Below, piece by piece: positions 1-8,415 of a DNA stretch of 47,193 nt. A program made the position numbers and the translations under genes. The notes below the pieces were generated by a model that saw only the letters and a program-made list of their open reading frames with translations, was not told the DNA's origin and ran no database searches. The stretch is from contig RQSC01000150.1 of assembly GCA_013416795.1 (NCBI GenBank), forward strand, positions 5,240-52,432, written 5' to 3'. How positions within the stretch are numbered: position 1 is the first letter of the stretch; every line of letters starts with the position of its first letter. Source of the DNA: Prasinococcaceae sp. CCMP 1430 (taxonomy: Eukaryota; Prasinodermophyta; Palmophyllophyceae; Prasinococcales; Prasinococcaceae).

Positions 1-2157
1 CGGCGCGGCGGGCGTCGGCCGTCGAGACGGAGCAGCTCGTGGCCGCGGCGGCCGTGGCCGCGGCCGCGCAGGCGTCGTTCTCGAGGTCGTTCACGAGCAC
101 CACCTCCCCCCTCGCCAGGCCCAGCTTCGAGGACGAGAGTGGTGGGAACGGCGACAGCGAAGACGACGACATGTTCAAATCGGAGGTCGAGCGATCCGTG
201 GACGACGTCGTCTCGACGTGGCGCGCGGGTGGCGCGCGAGCGGCTTCGAACGGGGGCGGGCACGGCCGCGGCCATGAGGGGGATGCGGGCGGGCCCGGCG
301 CGCACGGCCAAGGCGGGGCGCGCCAGGACCAGGCGCCGATCTCCCGCTTCTCGAGCGCCTTCTCGCAGCTCTTCTCCAGGAGAGACAAGAAGCCTGGCCA
401 GAGGAGGGAGCTCAAGACTGGCACCACGCGCAGGCTCAACACGACGAAGGGTGGCCGCGTGCAGCAGACGCGCCGCGAGAGCGCGCTGACCGTGAGGCTG
501 CTCAGGCAGGGCGTCTTTGCCAAGCCCCCCGCGGAGAGGACGCACGAGGACATCGAGGAGGCCCACCGCCGCCTGCAGTGCCTCCACAACGACTTCTTGC
601 GGCGCTGTGGCGACGATGTGGTGCGCAGCCTGTCGCGCACCGTCGAGCTGAAGTGCTTCCACGCGGGCGACGTCGTCTTCCGCCAGAACGACTGGCCGGC
701 GGAGAAGTTCTACATCATCGTCACGGGAAGGGTCAGAGTGAGTGTGCAGCAGATCGGCGGAGACAGGCCCTTGAACAAAATGGCATCGCTGCGCGGCTCG
801 TCACAGGGCGACGTGGCGAGGGCGGGTGCGGTGTCGGCGGCCACCGAGGAGGCGCTCGCGCTGCGAGCGGCGCGCGCGGGAGTGGCGCGCTACGTCGGCG
901 GGCGCAGGCCATCGCGGGTGGCCGCCAGTTCGGCGGAGGTGTCGAGGCAGGCCACAACCTCGAAGGGCGGGAACGGGCGGGGGGGAGGGGGTGCGGGCGA
1001 TGAGATGAGTAAGGCTGGCGTGGCGGGTGCTCCGCGCGCGCTCGGCGCCAAGTCGCACACTGTGGCCGAGCTTGGTGACACCGACTCCTTCGGCGAGCTC
1101 TCGCTTCTGAACGACGCACCGCGCAGCGCGACGGTCACTTGCATGACGGAATCGTCCATGCTTGTCGTGAAGCGCCACGATTTCGATCGCTTCATGAAGG
1201 CCGCGGAGCAGAAGCTGTTGAGTCAGAAAGTCAAGACGCTGCGCGGGCTGAAGCAGTTCGCGGTGTGCGACGACACGCATTGCCGCGAAATCGCGCAGTT
1301 CTTCGCCGAGCATGAGTACGCCGAGGGCGACATCGTCGATCTGGACTCGTCCGAGCTCGTGCACTTCATAATCAAGGGTGACGCGCGCCTGTGCGTGCGG
1401 GCCATCGCGGGCGACGAAAGCAGGCCCGTCGGAGCCGCTGTCGCGGCAAAGAGGGGCAGGAAGGACAAGCATGTGCGCCTCATGGAGGTGCAGACCGTCG
1501 GCGTGGGCTCAAACTTTGGGGAAACGGGCATCTGCCTGGAGCACCGCCGGGGATGGGTGCTGCAGGTGACGAGCCCCGTGCTGCGCACGTATGCGATCAA
1601 TCGCGTGCAACTGCTCGACCACGTCGACCCGCGCGTGCTGTACGCGATACAAGAGGAGATTGCCTTTCGCACGAGCTACTTGGACGACTTCTACGACGGG
1701 GCTGTGGATCGCGTCGCCAAGGTGCGTGCATGTGCGGCGCGTGCCCGCGCGGCCGCGCGCGCGCGCTATTTCACTGACCCAAGCGCACGCGCTCGCGTAG
1801 CTCAAAGAGAGCCAACCGGAGCTCGTGGAAGTTCTCAAGGACCGCGAGGCAGTGTACGACGGACACCGTCGGTCTTCAATCGAGGCACAGAACGCCACCA
1901 GCCTGCTCAAGGCCGGCGAGGCGGCGGAGGGTGGCCGTGCGCAATCCTCGTGGCGGCACCCACCGACGGACGCGCCGCCGGATGCGGCGGCACGAGACAA
2001 GCGAGTGTCGACAGGCGATCTGGCCCAGGGCACTGCGGGCGGCAGCCGCGGACGCAATGGCAGCATTTTGGGGGCGCTTGGATTCGGAGAGCACGTGGAC
2101 GGCGAGGACGCCCCGCTGCGCTTCCCGCTCGCCATGCAGAAAGCCAGACGAGACTAG
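1..2157 (+). CDS. Cyclic-nucleotide-binding domain protein (5' partial)
   Basis: The reading frame is open from position 3, so the true start lies upstream of the window. The protein carries two cyclic-nucleotide-binding (CNB) modules of the PKA regulatory/PKG type. The first has a phosphate-binding cassette FGELSLLNDAPRSATV (nt 1089 on) with the conserved Glu and Arg. The second has FGETGICLEHRRGWVL (nt 1515 on), where the cassette is less typical. About 100 residues rich in Gly/Ala/Arg (nt ~745-1065) interrupt the first CNB between its early strands and the cassette; this is a loop insertion or an unrecognised in-frame intron. A phase-0 intron, 1722-1800 (donor GTGCGTG, acceptor GCGTAG), separates the CNB core from a low-complexity tail ending at TAG 2155-2157. 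No kinase or channel domain is visible, so the likely role is cAMP/cGMP sensing as a regulatory subunit or a standalone CNB protein. The N-terminal part is Ser/Asp/Gly-rich. Confidence 0.8.
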
Positions 2158-2360
2158 GCGCCGACGATGCAAGCGAATGCCGCGGTCAGGCGTGAGGCGC
2201 GCGCCGTGTATCCATGAGCTATCTCACTCCCAACGCCTCGTTCTTCGCCTCCTGCGCCGCGGTCGGGCGCGCTGCTGCGACGGCTGGCCAAGGCACGATC
2301 GGCAGCCGCAGAGCTTACAGTTGCGCAGGCGAGGTCGAGCTCGCGCGACGAGCAGTCAAT

Positions 2361-3809
2361 CTACGCATCCATCTTGGCCGCCTTGTCGTCGCCCTTTGCC
2401 GCGTCCTCCGCCTCGAGGAGCTCCCGAAAGCCTTGTATCTCCTCCCGCATCTCCTCCTCGGGTCTGTACAGGAGATCGCTCACGCGCCACATCTGCATGG
2501 TTGAGCCCCCGTTTCGCTCGGTGTCGTTCGAGACGCTCAGCATCGTCCACGCGCTGTATGGATTCCAATGGAAGTCCACAACCTCGGCGCGGTGCCCGTT
2601 GTGCTGGAAGAGAACCGCGGGGGGCGGGCTGCTCCCGGCGCCGTCCTGCGTGCCGGGGGGGCGCGCGCCGTCCTTGGAGGTGTCCCAGATCAGTATGCGC
2701 CCATCCTGGCCGCCGCTGGTGAAGAAGCCCGCCGCATCCGGGTTCCACTGCACGCGGAGGATGGGCTGGTCGTGGTACTCGTACGCGCCAACGCAACCCT
2801 TGCCCAGCGAGCGGCGGTCCCACACCTTCGCCACCCCGTCCGCTCCGCCCGTCACGATCAGGTTTGCGTCATGGGGCGACCAGTCTACTGCGTGCACATC
2901 TTCTGTGTGCGCCTTGGGCGCGCTGTCAGCCATGCTGTCGCCCCCCGCGCGCTCGTCCCACAGCGCGAGCATGCCGTCGTCCCCCACCGACGCGAGCAGC
3001 CGCGAGTCGTCTGCGCAGAAGCACACGTCCTCGATGCTGGCGGTGTGGCCGCGGAAGAGCATGCGCGCGTCCAAGCGCGGTCCCGGCGGGTCACCGCCGG
3101 CTTTGGCCGGCGCGCGCGCCTGGGGATCGACGGCCGTGGCGCACAGCGTGCTGGTGTGGTCCGAGACGTCCCACAGCGCTACCAGCGCGTCGGCGCCCCC
3201 CGACGCCGCCTTGTGGTCAGCCGCCGCGGTCGCGAGCGCAAAGGGCGCCGCCGCCGTGTGACCCGCCAACACGAGGTCCGGACAGGAGCATTTCACCTCG
3301 ACGCCTTGGCGCGTGGCTTCCTTGGCGCGGTCGTCCTGCGTGCTCGTGTTCCAGAGGTAGGCCTCGGGGCTGTCGGTGGACGTCGCTATGAGCGAGGGGT
3401 GGCACGCGAACTCGCGGATCTTGTTCACCTCGCCCGGGTGGATGAGCGTCTTCGACTTGGTCACGAACGGCGAGCGCGTCTCCTCGGAGAACGTGCTGAT
3501 GTAGTCGGCCTGCGCCACGCGCGGCTGGAGCACCTGCATGGAGGCGACGATGAGGGTGTTGGGGGTGGTGCCGTCGGTCTGCTCCGCGAAGTACGCGCGC
3601 TGCTTGGTCTTGTGGGCCGACTTTTCGAGCACCGCCCCCCAGCGGCAGCTGAGCGAGGGCCACGCGCGGTTATCGTTGGAGAACCAGTCGTACATGTAAG
3701 GGATGAGCGCCTTCCACTGGGCGTACAGCCGCGCCGCCGCGCGCTCCCTGGCCTCCGCCTCGGCTTCATCCTCTGCAAGGCCCGCGTCGACCTCCATGTC
3801 GGCGGCCAT
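2361..3809 (-). CDS. MSI4/FVE-like RBBP4-family WD40 histone-binding protein
   Basis: A single-exon gene of 482 aa from ATG 3809. An upstream in-frame GTG at 3857 is not a eukaryotic start. The N-terminal helix region (YAQWKALIPYMYDWFSND) followed by WPSLSCRWGAVLE and EQTDGTTPNTLIVAS is the hallmark of RBBP4/MSI proteins, and the wording is closest to plant MSI4/FVE. WD40 blades follow, including HPGEVNKIREFACHPS, GHTASIEDVCFC, VDWSPHDANLIVTGGADG and a final MQMWRVSDLLY. The C-terminus is acidic and Lys-rich. Family members are histone H3/H4 chaperone subunits of chromatin assembly, histone deacetylase and PRC2-type complexes in the nucleus. The length matches the family (about 500 aa). It is divergent from the MCM7 gene, which fits a shared replication/chromatin expression programme (inference). 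Assigning MSI4 rather than MSI1-3 rests on remembered motif wording, not on a tree. Confidence 0.9.
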   Translation of the reverse strand: MAADMEVDAGLAEDEAEAEARERAAARLYAQWKALIPYMYDWFSNDNRAWPSLSCRWGAVLEKSAHKTKQRAYFAEQTDGTTPNTLIVASMQVLQPRVAQADYISTFSEETRSPFVTKSKTLIHPGEVNKIREFACHPSLIATSTDSPEAYLWNTSTQDDRAKEATRQGVEVKCSCPDLVLAGHTAAAPFALATAAADHKAASGGADALVALWDVSDHTSTLCATAVDPQARAPAKAGGDPPGPRLDARMLFRGHTASIEDVCFCADDSRLLASVGDDGMLALWDERAGGDSMADSAPKAHTEDVHAVDWSPHDANLIVTGGADGVAKVWDRRSLGKGCVGAYEYHDQPILRVQWNPDAAGFFTSGGQDGRILIWDTSKDGARPPGTQDGAGSSPPPAVLFQHNGHRAEVVDFHWNPYSAWTMLSVSNDTERNGGSTMQMWRVSDLLYRPEEEMREEIQGFRELLEAEDAAKGDDKAAKMDA

Positions 3810-4312
3810 CGCCCGCGCGGCGCGCGGCGGCGCCTGCTCCTCCCCCACCCCCCTCACCCGCGTGCCCTTTCACCCACGTGCCCTTTCACCCGCCCGCCCG
3901 CCCGCCCGCCCGCCCGCTCTCGCGCTCGCCGCCCGCGCAGTGGCGGCCTTCTCCCACCGCCGCGGATGGGGCTCGGGCGCCCCTCGCGATCGCGCGCGGA
4001 GGCGCGGCGCCTCCCCCCCCAAGGAAACGAGCCGGTTCTCCCCGCGGCGCGCGCGAGAGAGAGCCGCCGCGCGTCGCGCGTTGCGGGTTTGGGTTAGGTT
4101 TTGGGTTTGTATTTGGACCCTTTTGTTCGGTGGGCCGGCGGACGCCCTTCCCGCCGAAACGCGCCGCGCGATTTTTCGGCGCGCGGCGGCGCCATCGAAA
4201 CGCATGCGCGCGCGCGGTGGCGGGAAAAGCGCGCGCGCGGCCGCCCGGCGCGCGGGCGATTTCTGCCAGCCACACGCGCCTGCGCACGCGCGCCGCGCCG
4301 CAGCGAGCGGCG
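3810..4312. promoter_or_regulatory. Bidirectional promoter between MSI4-like and MCM7 genes
   Basis: A 503 bp head-to-head intergenic region. At 4220-4227 it holds GCGGGAAA, the reverse complement of the E2F consensus TTTCCCGC, about 90 bp upstream of the MCM7 ATG. A related TTCCCGCC lies at 4148-4155. A T/G-rich telomere-like stretch lies at 4085-4109 (GGGTTTGGGTTAGG followed by TTTTGGGTTTG), resembling telo-box elements that accompany S-phase genes in plants. A run of CGCCC units lies near 3893-3915. No TATA box is seen. Function is inferred from motifs only. Confidence 0.55.
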
Positions 4313-6505
4313 ATGGCGGCCCCCGCGGCCGTTGCGGTCGACTATGGCGACCTGCGCGAGAAGGCCGGCGAGTTCCTCACCCAGTACCAGCCGGCCACCG
4401 CCCCGGTCGACACGGACCCCAAGTACCGCGTCATGATGCAGGAGGTCGCGAACCGCTCGCTGCGCGCCTTCGACGTGTCGCTCGAGGACCTCGAGGACTT
4501 TTGCGAGAGCGACACCACGCTCATCGACGCGGTGACGACCAACGCGCGCCGCATGACCACCATCTTCGAGCAGGCCATCGAGGAGCTGCTGCCGCCGCCG
4601 TCCGTCAGCGGCGCGGAGATCGAGCGCGACACGATCGACGTGCTCAACGAACAGCGCAAGCAGGTGCAGGCCGACAACGAGGAGAACGGGGAGGTCGTGC
4701 CCGGCAAGGCGGAGACGCAGCTGCCGTCGGCGCTCACGCGCCGCTTCGAGGTGTACTTCGTGCCCGGCAGCATGGGCAAGGTCAAGGCGCTGGCGCTGCG
4801 CGACGTCAAGTCGGAGCACATCGGCCAGCTCGTGACGGTCAAGGGCATCGTCACGCGCGTGACCGACGTCAAGCCGCAGCTGGCCGTCGCCACGTACACG
4901 TGCGACGAGTGCGGCGCCGAGGTGTTCCAGGAGATCACCGCGAAGACCTTCACGCCCACGCCCAAGTGCCCGAGCTGCGGCACGGCCGTGCCGCCGAGCC
5001 TGCAGGCGCGCGGCTGCGCCCTCGTGAAGTACCAGGAGGTCAAGATTCAGGAGATGACCGAGCACGTGCCCATGGGCTCGGTGCCCCGCTCGATGATGGT
5101 GCAGCTCACCGGCGAGCGCACGCGCACCGCCTACCCGGGCGACGAGGTCTCCATCACCGGCGTCTACCTGCCCGTGGCGTTCTCCGGCTGGAAGGGCATG
5201 CGCGCTGGCCTCATCGCCGACACCTACCTGCACGCCACGGACGTGTACCAGCACAAGGGGCAGGTGACGGCCCACATCAGCGAGGAGGAGGCCGCCGAGG
5301 GTGTGGCCGCCCTGCGCGACGACGTCGACCGCTACGACAAGCTCGCGCTGTCCATTGCGCCCGAGATCTACGGGCACGAGGACATCAAGAAGGCGCTGCT
5401 GCTGCAGATGGTGGGCGCGCCCACGCGCGTGATGAAGGACGGGATGAAGCTGCGCGGCGACATGCACATCTGCCTCATGGGCGACCCCGGCGTGGCCAAG
5501 TCGCAGCTGCTGAAGCACATCTGCCGGCTGGCGCCTCGCGCAGTGTACACGACGGGCCGCGGCAGCAGCGGCGTCGGTCTCACCGCGGCGGTGCACAAGG
5601 ACCCCATCACCAGCGAGTTCGTGCTCGAGGGCGGCGCGCTCGTCCTCGGCGACAACGGCATCTGCGCGATCGATGAGTTCGACAAGATGGAGGAGGGGGA
5701 CAGGACGGCAATCCACGAGGTGATGGAACAGCAGACCGTGTCGATCGCCAAGGCGGGCATCACGACGCGCCTGAACGCGCGCACGGCGGTGCTCGCGGCG
5801 GCGAACCCGGCGTACGGCCGCTACGACCTGCGCCGCACCCCCGCGGAGAACATCGCGCTGCCCGCGGCGCTGCTCAGCCGCTTCGACCTGCTCTTCCTCA
5901 TCCTCGACAGGGCGGACCCCGAGCTTGACGGCATGCTGGCACGCCACATCCTGCACGTGCACCGCAAGAAGGCCGCGCCGCCGCTCGACTTCGAGCCGGT
6001 CAACGAGCACGCCATGCGCGACTACATCGCGGCCGCGCAGGAGATCAACCCGACGGTGCCCGAGGAGCTCGCCGACTACCTCGCGGCGACCTACGCCAAC
6101 ATGCGGAGGGAGGAGGTGGACGCGGGCGCACAGACGGCCACATACTGCACCGCGCGCACGCTGCTGTCAATCCTGCGCATGTCGGAGGCGCTCGCGCGCC
6201 TCCGCTTCAGCGAGGTGGTGGAGCAGGGGGACGTGGACGAGGCGCTGCGGCTCGTCAAGATGTCGAAGATCAGCCTCGCCTCTGACGAGGACGAATCGCA
6301 GGCGGTCGACTACGTGAGCGCCCTCTACCGAATCATCCGCGATCACGCCGTGCTCAAGGATGGCGCCGTGCCGTACTCCACCTGCAAAGAGCTCGCCATG
6401 CGCTCCAACTACGCCGAGGAGCAGCTCAACGAGACGCTCGACATCTACGCCAACCTGAACGTCTGGCACTTGGGCGCCGCTCGCGACGTCACGCTCGTGA
6501 ACTAG
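4313..6505 (+). CDS. MCM7: DNA replication licensing factor MCM7
   Basis: A single-exon 730 aa protein from ATG 4313; the length is typical of MCM7. The N-terminal domain has a zinc finger with pattern C-x2-C-x18-C-x2-C starting at Cys197. The AAA+ core carries the MCM Walker A variant GDPGVAKSQL (from about Gly390), the Walker B IDEFDKM (Asp at about 454) and the arginine-finger SRFDLLF (Ser522). The segment KYQEVKIQEMTEHVPMGSVP followed by PRSM is characteristic of MCM7 rather than other MCM paralogues. The C-terminus has the small winged-helix-like region. MCM7 is one of six subunits of the MCM2-7 helicase loaded at origins and active in the CMG helicase in the nucleus. The E2F-type site just upstream suggests G1/S regulation. 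Long open frames on the opposite strand are composition artefacts. Confidence 0.97.
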   Translation: MAAPAAVAVDYGDLREKAGEFLTQYQPATAPVDTDPKYRVMMQEVANRSLRAFDVSLEDLEDFCESDTTLIDAVTTNARRMTTIFEQAIEELLPPPSVSGAEIERDTIDVLNEQRKQVQADNEENGEVVPGKAETQLPSALTRRFEVYFVPGSMGKVKALALRDVKSEHIGQLVTVKGIVTRVTDVKPQLAVATYTCDECGAEVFQEITAKTFTPTPKCPSCGTAVPPSLQARGCALVKYQEVKIQEMTEHVPMGSVPRSMMVQLTGERTRTAYPGDEVSITGVYLPVAFSGWKGMRAGLIADTYLHATDVYQHKGQVTAHISEEEAAEGVAALRDDVDRYDKLALSIAPEIYGHEDIKKALLLQMVGAPTRVMKDGMKLRGDMHICLMGDPGVAKSQLLKHICRLAPRAVYTTGRGSSGVGLTAAVHKDPITSEFVLEGGALVLGDNGICAIDEFDKMEEGDRTAIHEVMEQQTVSIAKAGITTRLNARTAVLAAANPAYGRYDLRRTPAENIALPAALLSRFDLLFLILDRADPELDGMLARHILHVHRKKAAPPLDFEPVNEHAMRDYIAAAQEINPTVPEELADYLAATYANMRREEVDAGAQTATYCTARTLLSILRMSEALARLRFSEVVEQGDVDEALRLVKMSKISLASDEDESQAVDYVSALYRIIRDHAVLKDGAVPYSTCKELAMRSNYAEEQLNETLDIYANLNVWHLGAARDVTLVN

Positions 6506-6790
6506 GCAGGAACACACAGAGGCGGGCGCGCCGCCCGCCGGCGCGTCGGCGCGGCAGCTGGGGGGGTGATTATATGATAGAGTAAATACGGACTTGTCGA
6601 CACCGCGCGGCTGCTGCGCCCGGCGGCGGCGCCCCTCTCGATGCCGCAGACCTTGAGAGCGAGCGGACGGACCAGCCACCGCCCGCGGCGGATTCGCAGC
6701 ATCAGGTGTGCGTGCCCCCCCCCCCCCCTCCCCCTGAGGGGGCGAGGACAGGCGCCTCGCACCGGCCGCCGTCGGTGTAGCTTCCCATCC

Positions 6791-7891
6791 ATGGTCAAGG
6801 TCGTCGAGGCCGACGCCAACGCCGGCTGGAACCAGTTCAAGAGCAAGGCGGCGCAGTTCCCCGACGGCTGGACGGTGCAGGACACGCTCACGGGCACGCT
6901 CTTTGCCGCCGAGCTCTACGCGTGGTCGTGCGTGGGCGAGTGCGTCGGCCGTGGTGCGTAGCGCCGGCCCTGCGAGCCGCTCAACTCCCCACGCGCGCGG
7001 CCTGCCCGCACCCCATTGCCTGCCGCCGGTGCCATTGGCCCCACCTGGCTTCGGCGCGCGCGCGCCGGCGGGCGCCGCGCGCAGCGGGCGGCAAGACCGG
7101 AGTGCTGTTTGTGTGCTTGGGCAACATCTGCAGGTCGCCCACGGCGGAGGCGGTCTTCACGTCGGTGGTGCAGCGCGCTGGCCGCGAGGAGGAGTTCGAC
7201 ATCGACTCGTGCGGAACCGGGGGCGGCTCGAGCAATTGGTGGCAGCAGGGCGGCTTTAGCTACCACGAGGGAGAGAGCGCCGACGCGAGAAGTGCGTGCG
7301 CAAGAGAGGCGCACTGGGAGCGCGTGCGGGCGCGCATGCGCGCGGCGGGCATGCCTCTGACGCGCGCGGACCGCGCGCTGTGTGTGTCGTAGTGACCGAC
7401 GCAGCCTCGCGGCGCGGTGTGAAGCTCACATCGCGCTCGCGCCCGCTGTGCCCGGAGGACTTCGACCGCTTCGAGTACATCGTGTGCATGGACGCGAGCA
7501 ACCGTACATCGGTGATGCGCGCAGCGGATGGATGGGAGGGCGAGGGGCGCGCTGCCAAGGGCGAGCTCAGGGCCAAAGCAGAGGAGAGGACGCGCATGAT
7601 GCACACGTTCTGCTCCAAGTACAACGTGGGCGAAGTGCCCGACCCCTACTATGGTGGCGCCCAGGTGCGACGGCGCGTGTGCGCGAATGCGCGCGCGGGG
7701 ACGCTTGCCCGCGCAACGACGTGTGGCAGTGCACGCATGTCATGCGCAGCGCTGACAGCTTCTACCCCACTGCCTGCTACGGCGCACTCGCATCGGTATG
7801 GCCTGGGTAGGGTTTCGAGACCGTGCTCGACCTGCTCGATGACGCCGGCGAGGGGCTGCTTGCCCACATCGACTCCGAGCGCGCGCAGTAG
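6791..7891 (+). CDS. Low-MW protein tyrosine phosphatase with ATP-synthase-g-like N-terminal exon
   Basis: Reconstructed exons are 6791-6953, 7085-7291, 7393-7664 and 7811-7891, giving 240 aa. Introns are 6954-7084 (phase 1), 7292-7392 (phase 1) and 7665-7810 (phase 0), with donors GTGCGTA, GTGCGTG and GTGCGAC. The phosphatase part is clear: P-loop VCLGNICRSP (C-x5-R-S), FDRFEYIVCMDASN, the general-acid motif VPDPYYGG and the C-terminal GFETVLDLLDDAGEGLLAHI. Family members dephosphorylate phosphotyrosine in the cytosol. No in-frame ATG exists directly 5' of the P-loop, so an upstream exon is needed. The only one in phase encodes AELYAWSCVGECVGRG, which resembles the C-terminal membrane segment of mitochondrial ATP synthase subunit g. 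The subunit-g frame meets a stop (TAG 6959-6961) six bases into intron 1, so an unspliced message would encode a short g-like peptide. An alternative start at ATG 6641 with an intron 6706-6780 also keeps frame (265 aa). Confidence 0.75.
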
Positions 7892-8415
7892 CTGGCCAGC
7901 ATGTCCTCATCTCCCACCCCCCACACCCCACCGAGCCGCAGTTCGTCGGTATTTGCAGGCGCGGCCGCGCGCGCGCGCGCTGTGCTGTGCTGCTCGCAGT
8001 AACTCTGAGACAAAAGCAGGCCCGCGGTGCGCGCCGAGCAGGGCGCGTTCGGCTCGGCATGTGCCCTTGCTGGCGACGCACGCTGTACCCGTTCCGCTGC
8101 GTGCCGGCGTGCCGCGGACGCCGCATGCGCACAGCGTCAGCATCAGCGCCGCAGCGAGATGACAGGCGCCGCATCGCAGTCACGCCGCCTCGCGGGTGGT
8201 CGGGCGCCTGTCCGCGCGCAGGTCCTCCCTGCCTCGCCATCCTTGCCATTGTCCACCCTCCCGATGCCGATGCGGGGAGCACTTTGGCCCAGCGCCCCGC
8301 AGTGTTTCAATTCGGTGCGTGCTGGGAGACATGAGCTGGGCGGGTGCCACACCTGAACGGGGTGGTGGTGGTGGTGGTAGTGGCGACAACAGGACGGGCG
8401 CGCGCGGCGGATGCG
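7892..8415. other. Intergenic, no gene seen
   Basis: 524 bp between the phosphatase stop and the next ATG on the same strand. It should hold the 3' UTR of the former and the promoter/5' UTR of the latter. A short purine-pyrimidine stretch (GGTGGT repeats near 8358-8378) precedes the ATG at 8416. No conserved protein, RNA gene or clear TATA box is visible. Confidence 0.6.

Noticed and set aside
2568-4097. Plus-strand 509-codon open frame opposite the MSI4-like gene
   Set aside because: Mirror of the conserved WD40 gene; no recognisable protein features.
4094-6010. Long minus-strand open frame (638 codons) opposite MCM7
   Set aside because: Antisense to a fully conserved gene; Val/Leu/Arg/His-rich translation is a mirror of GC-rich codons and matches no family.
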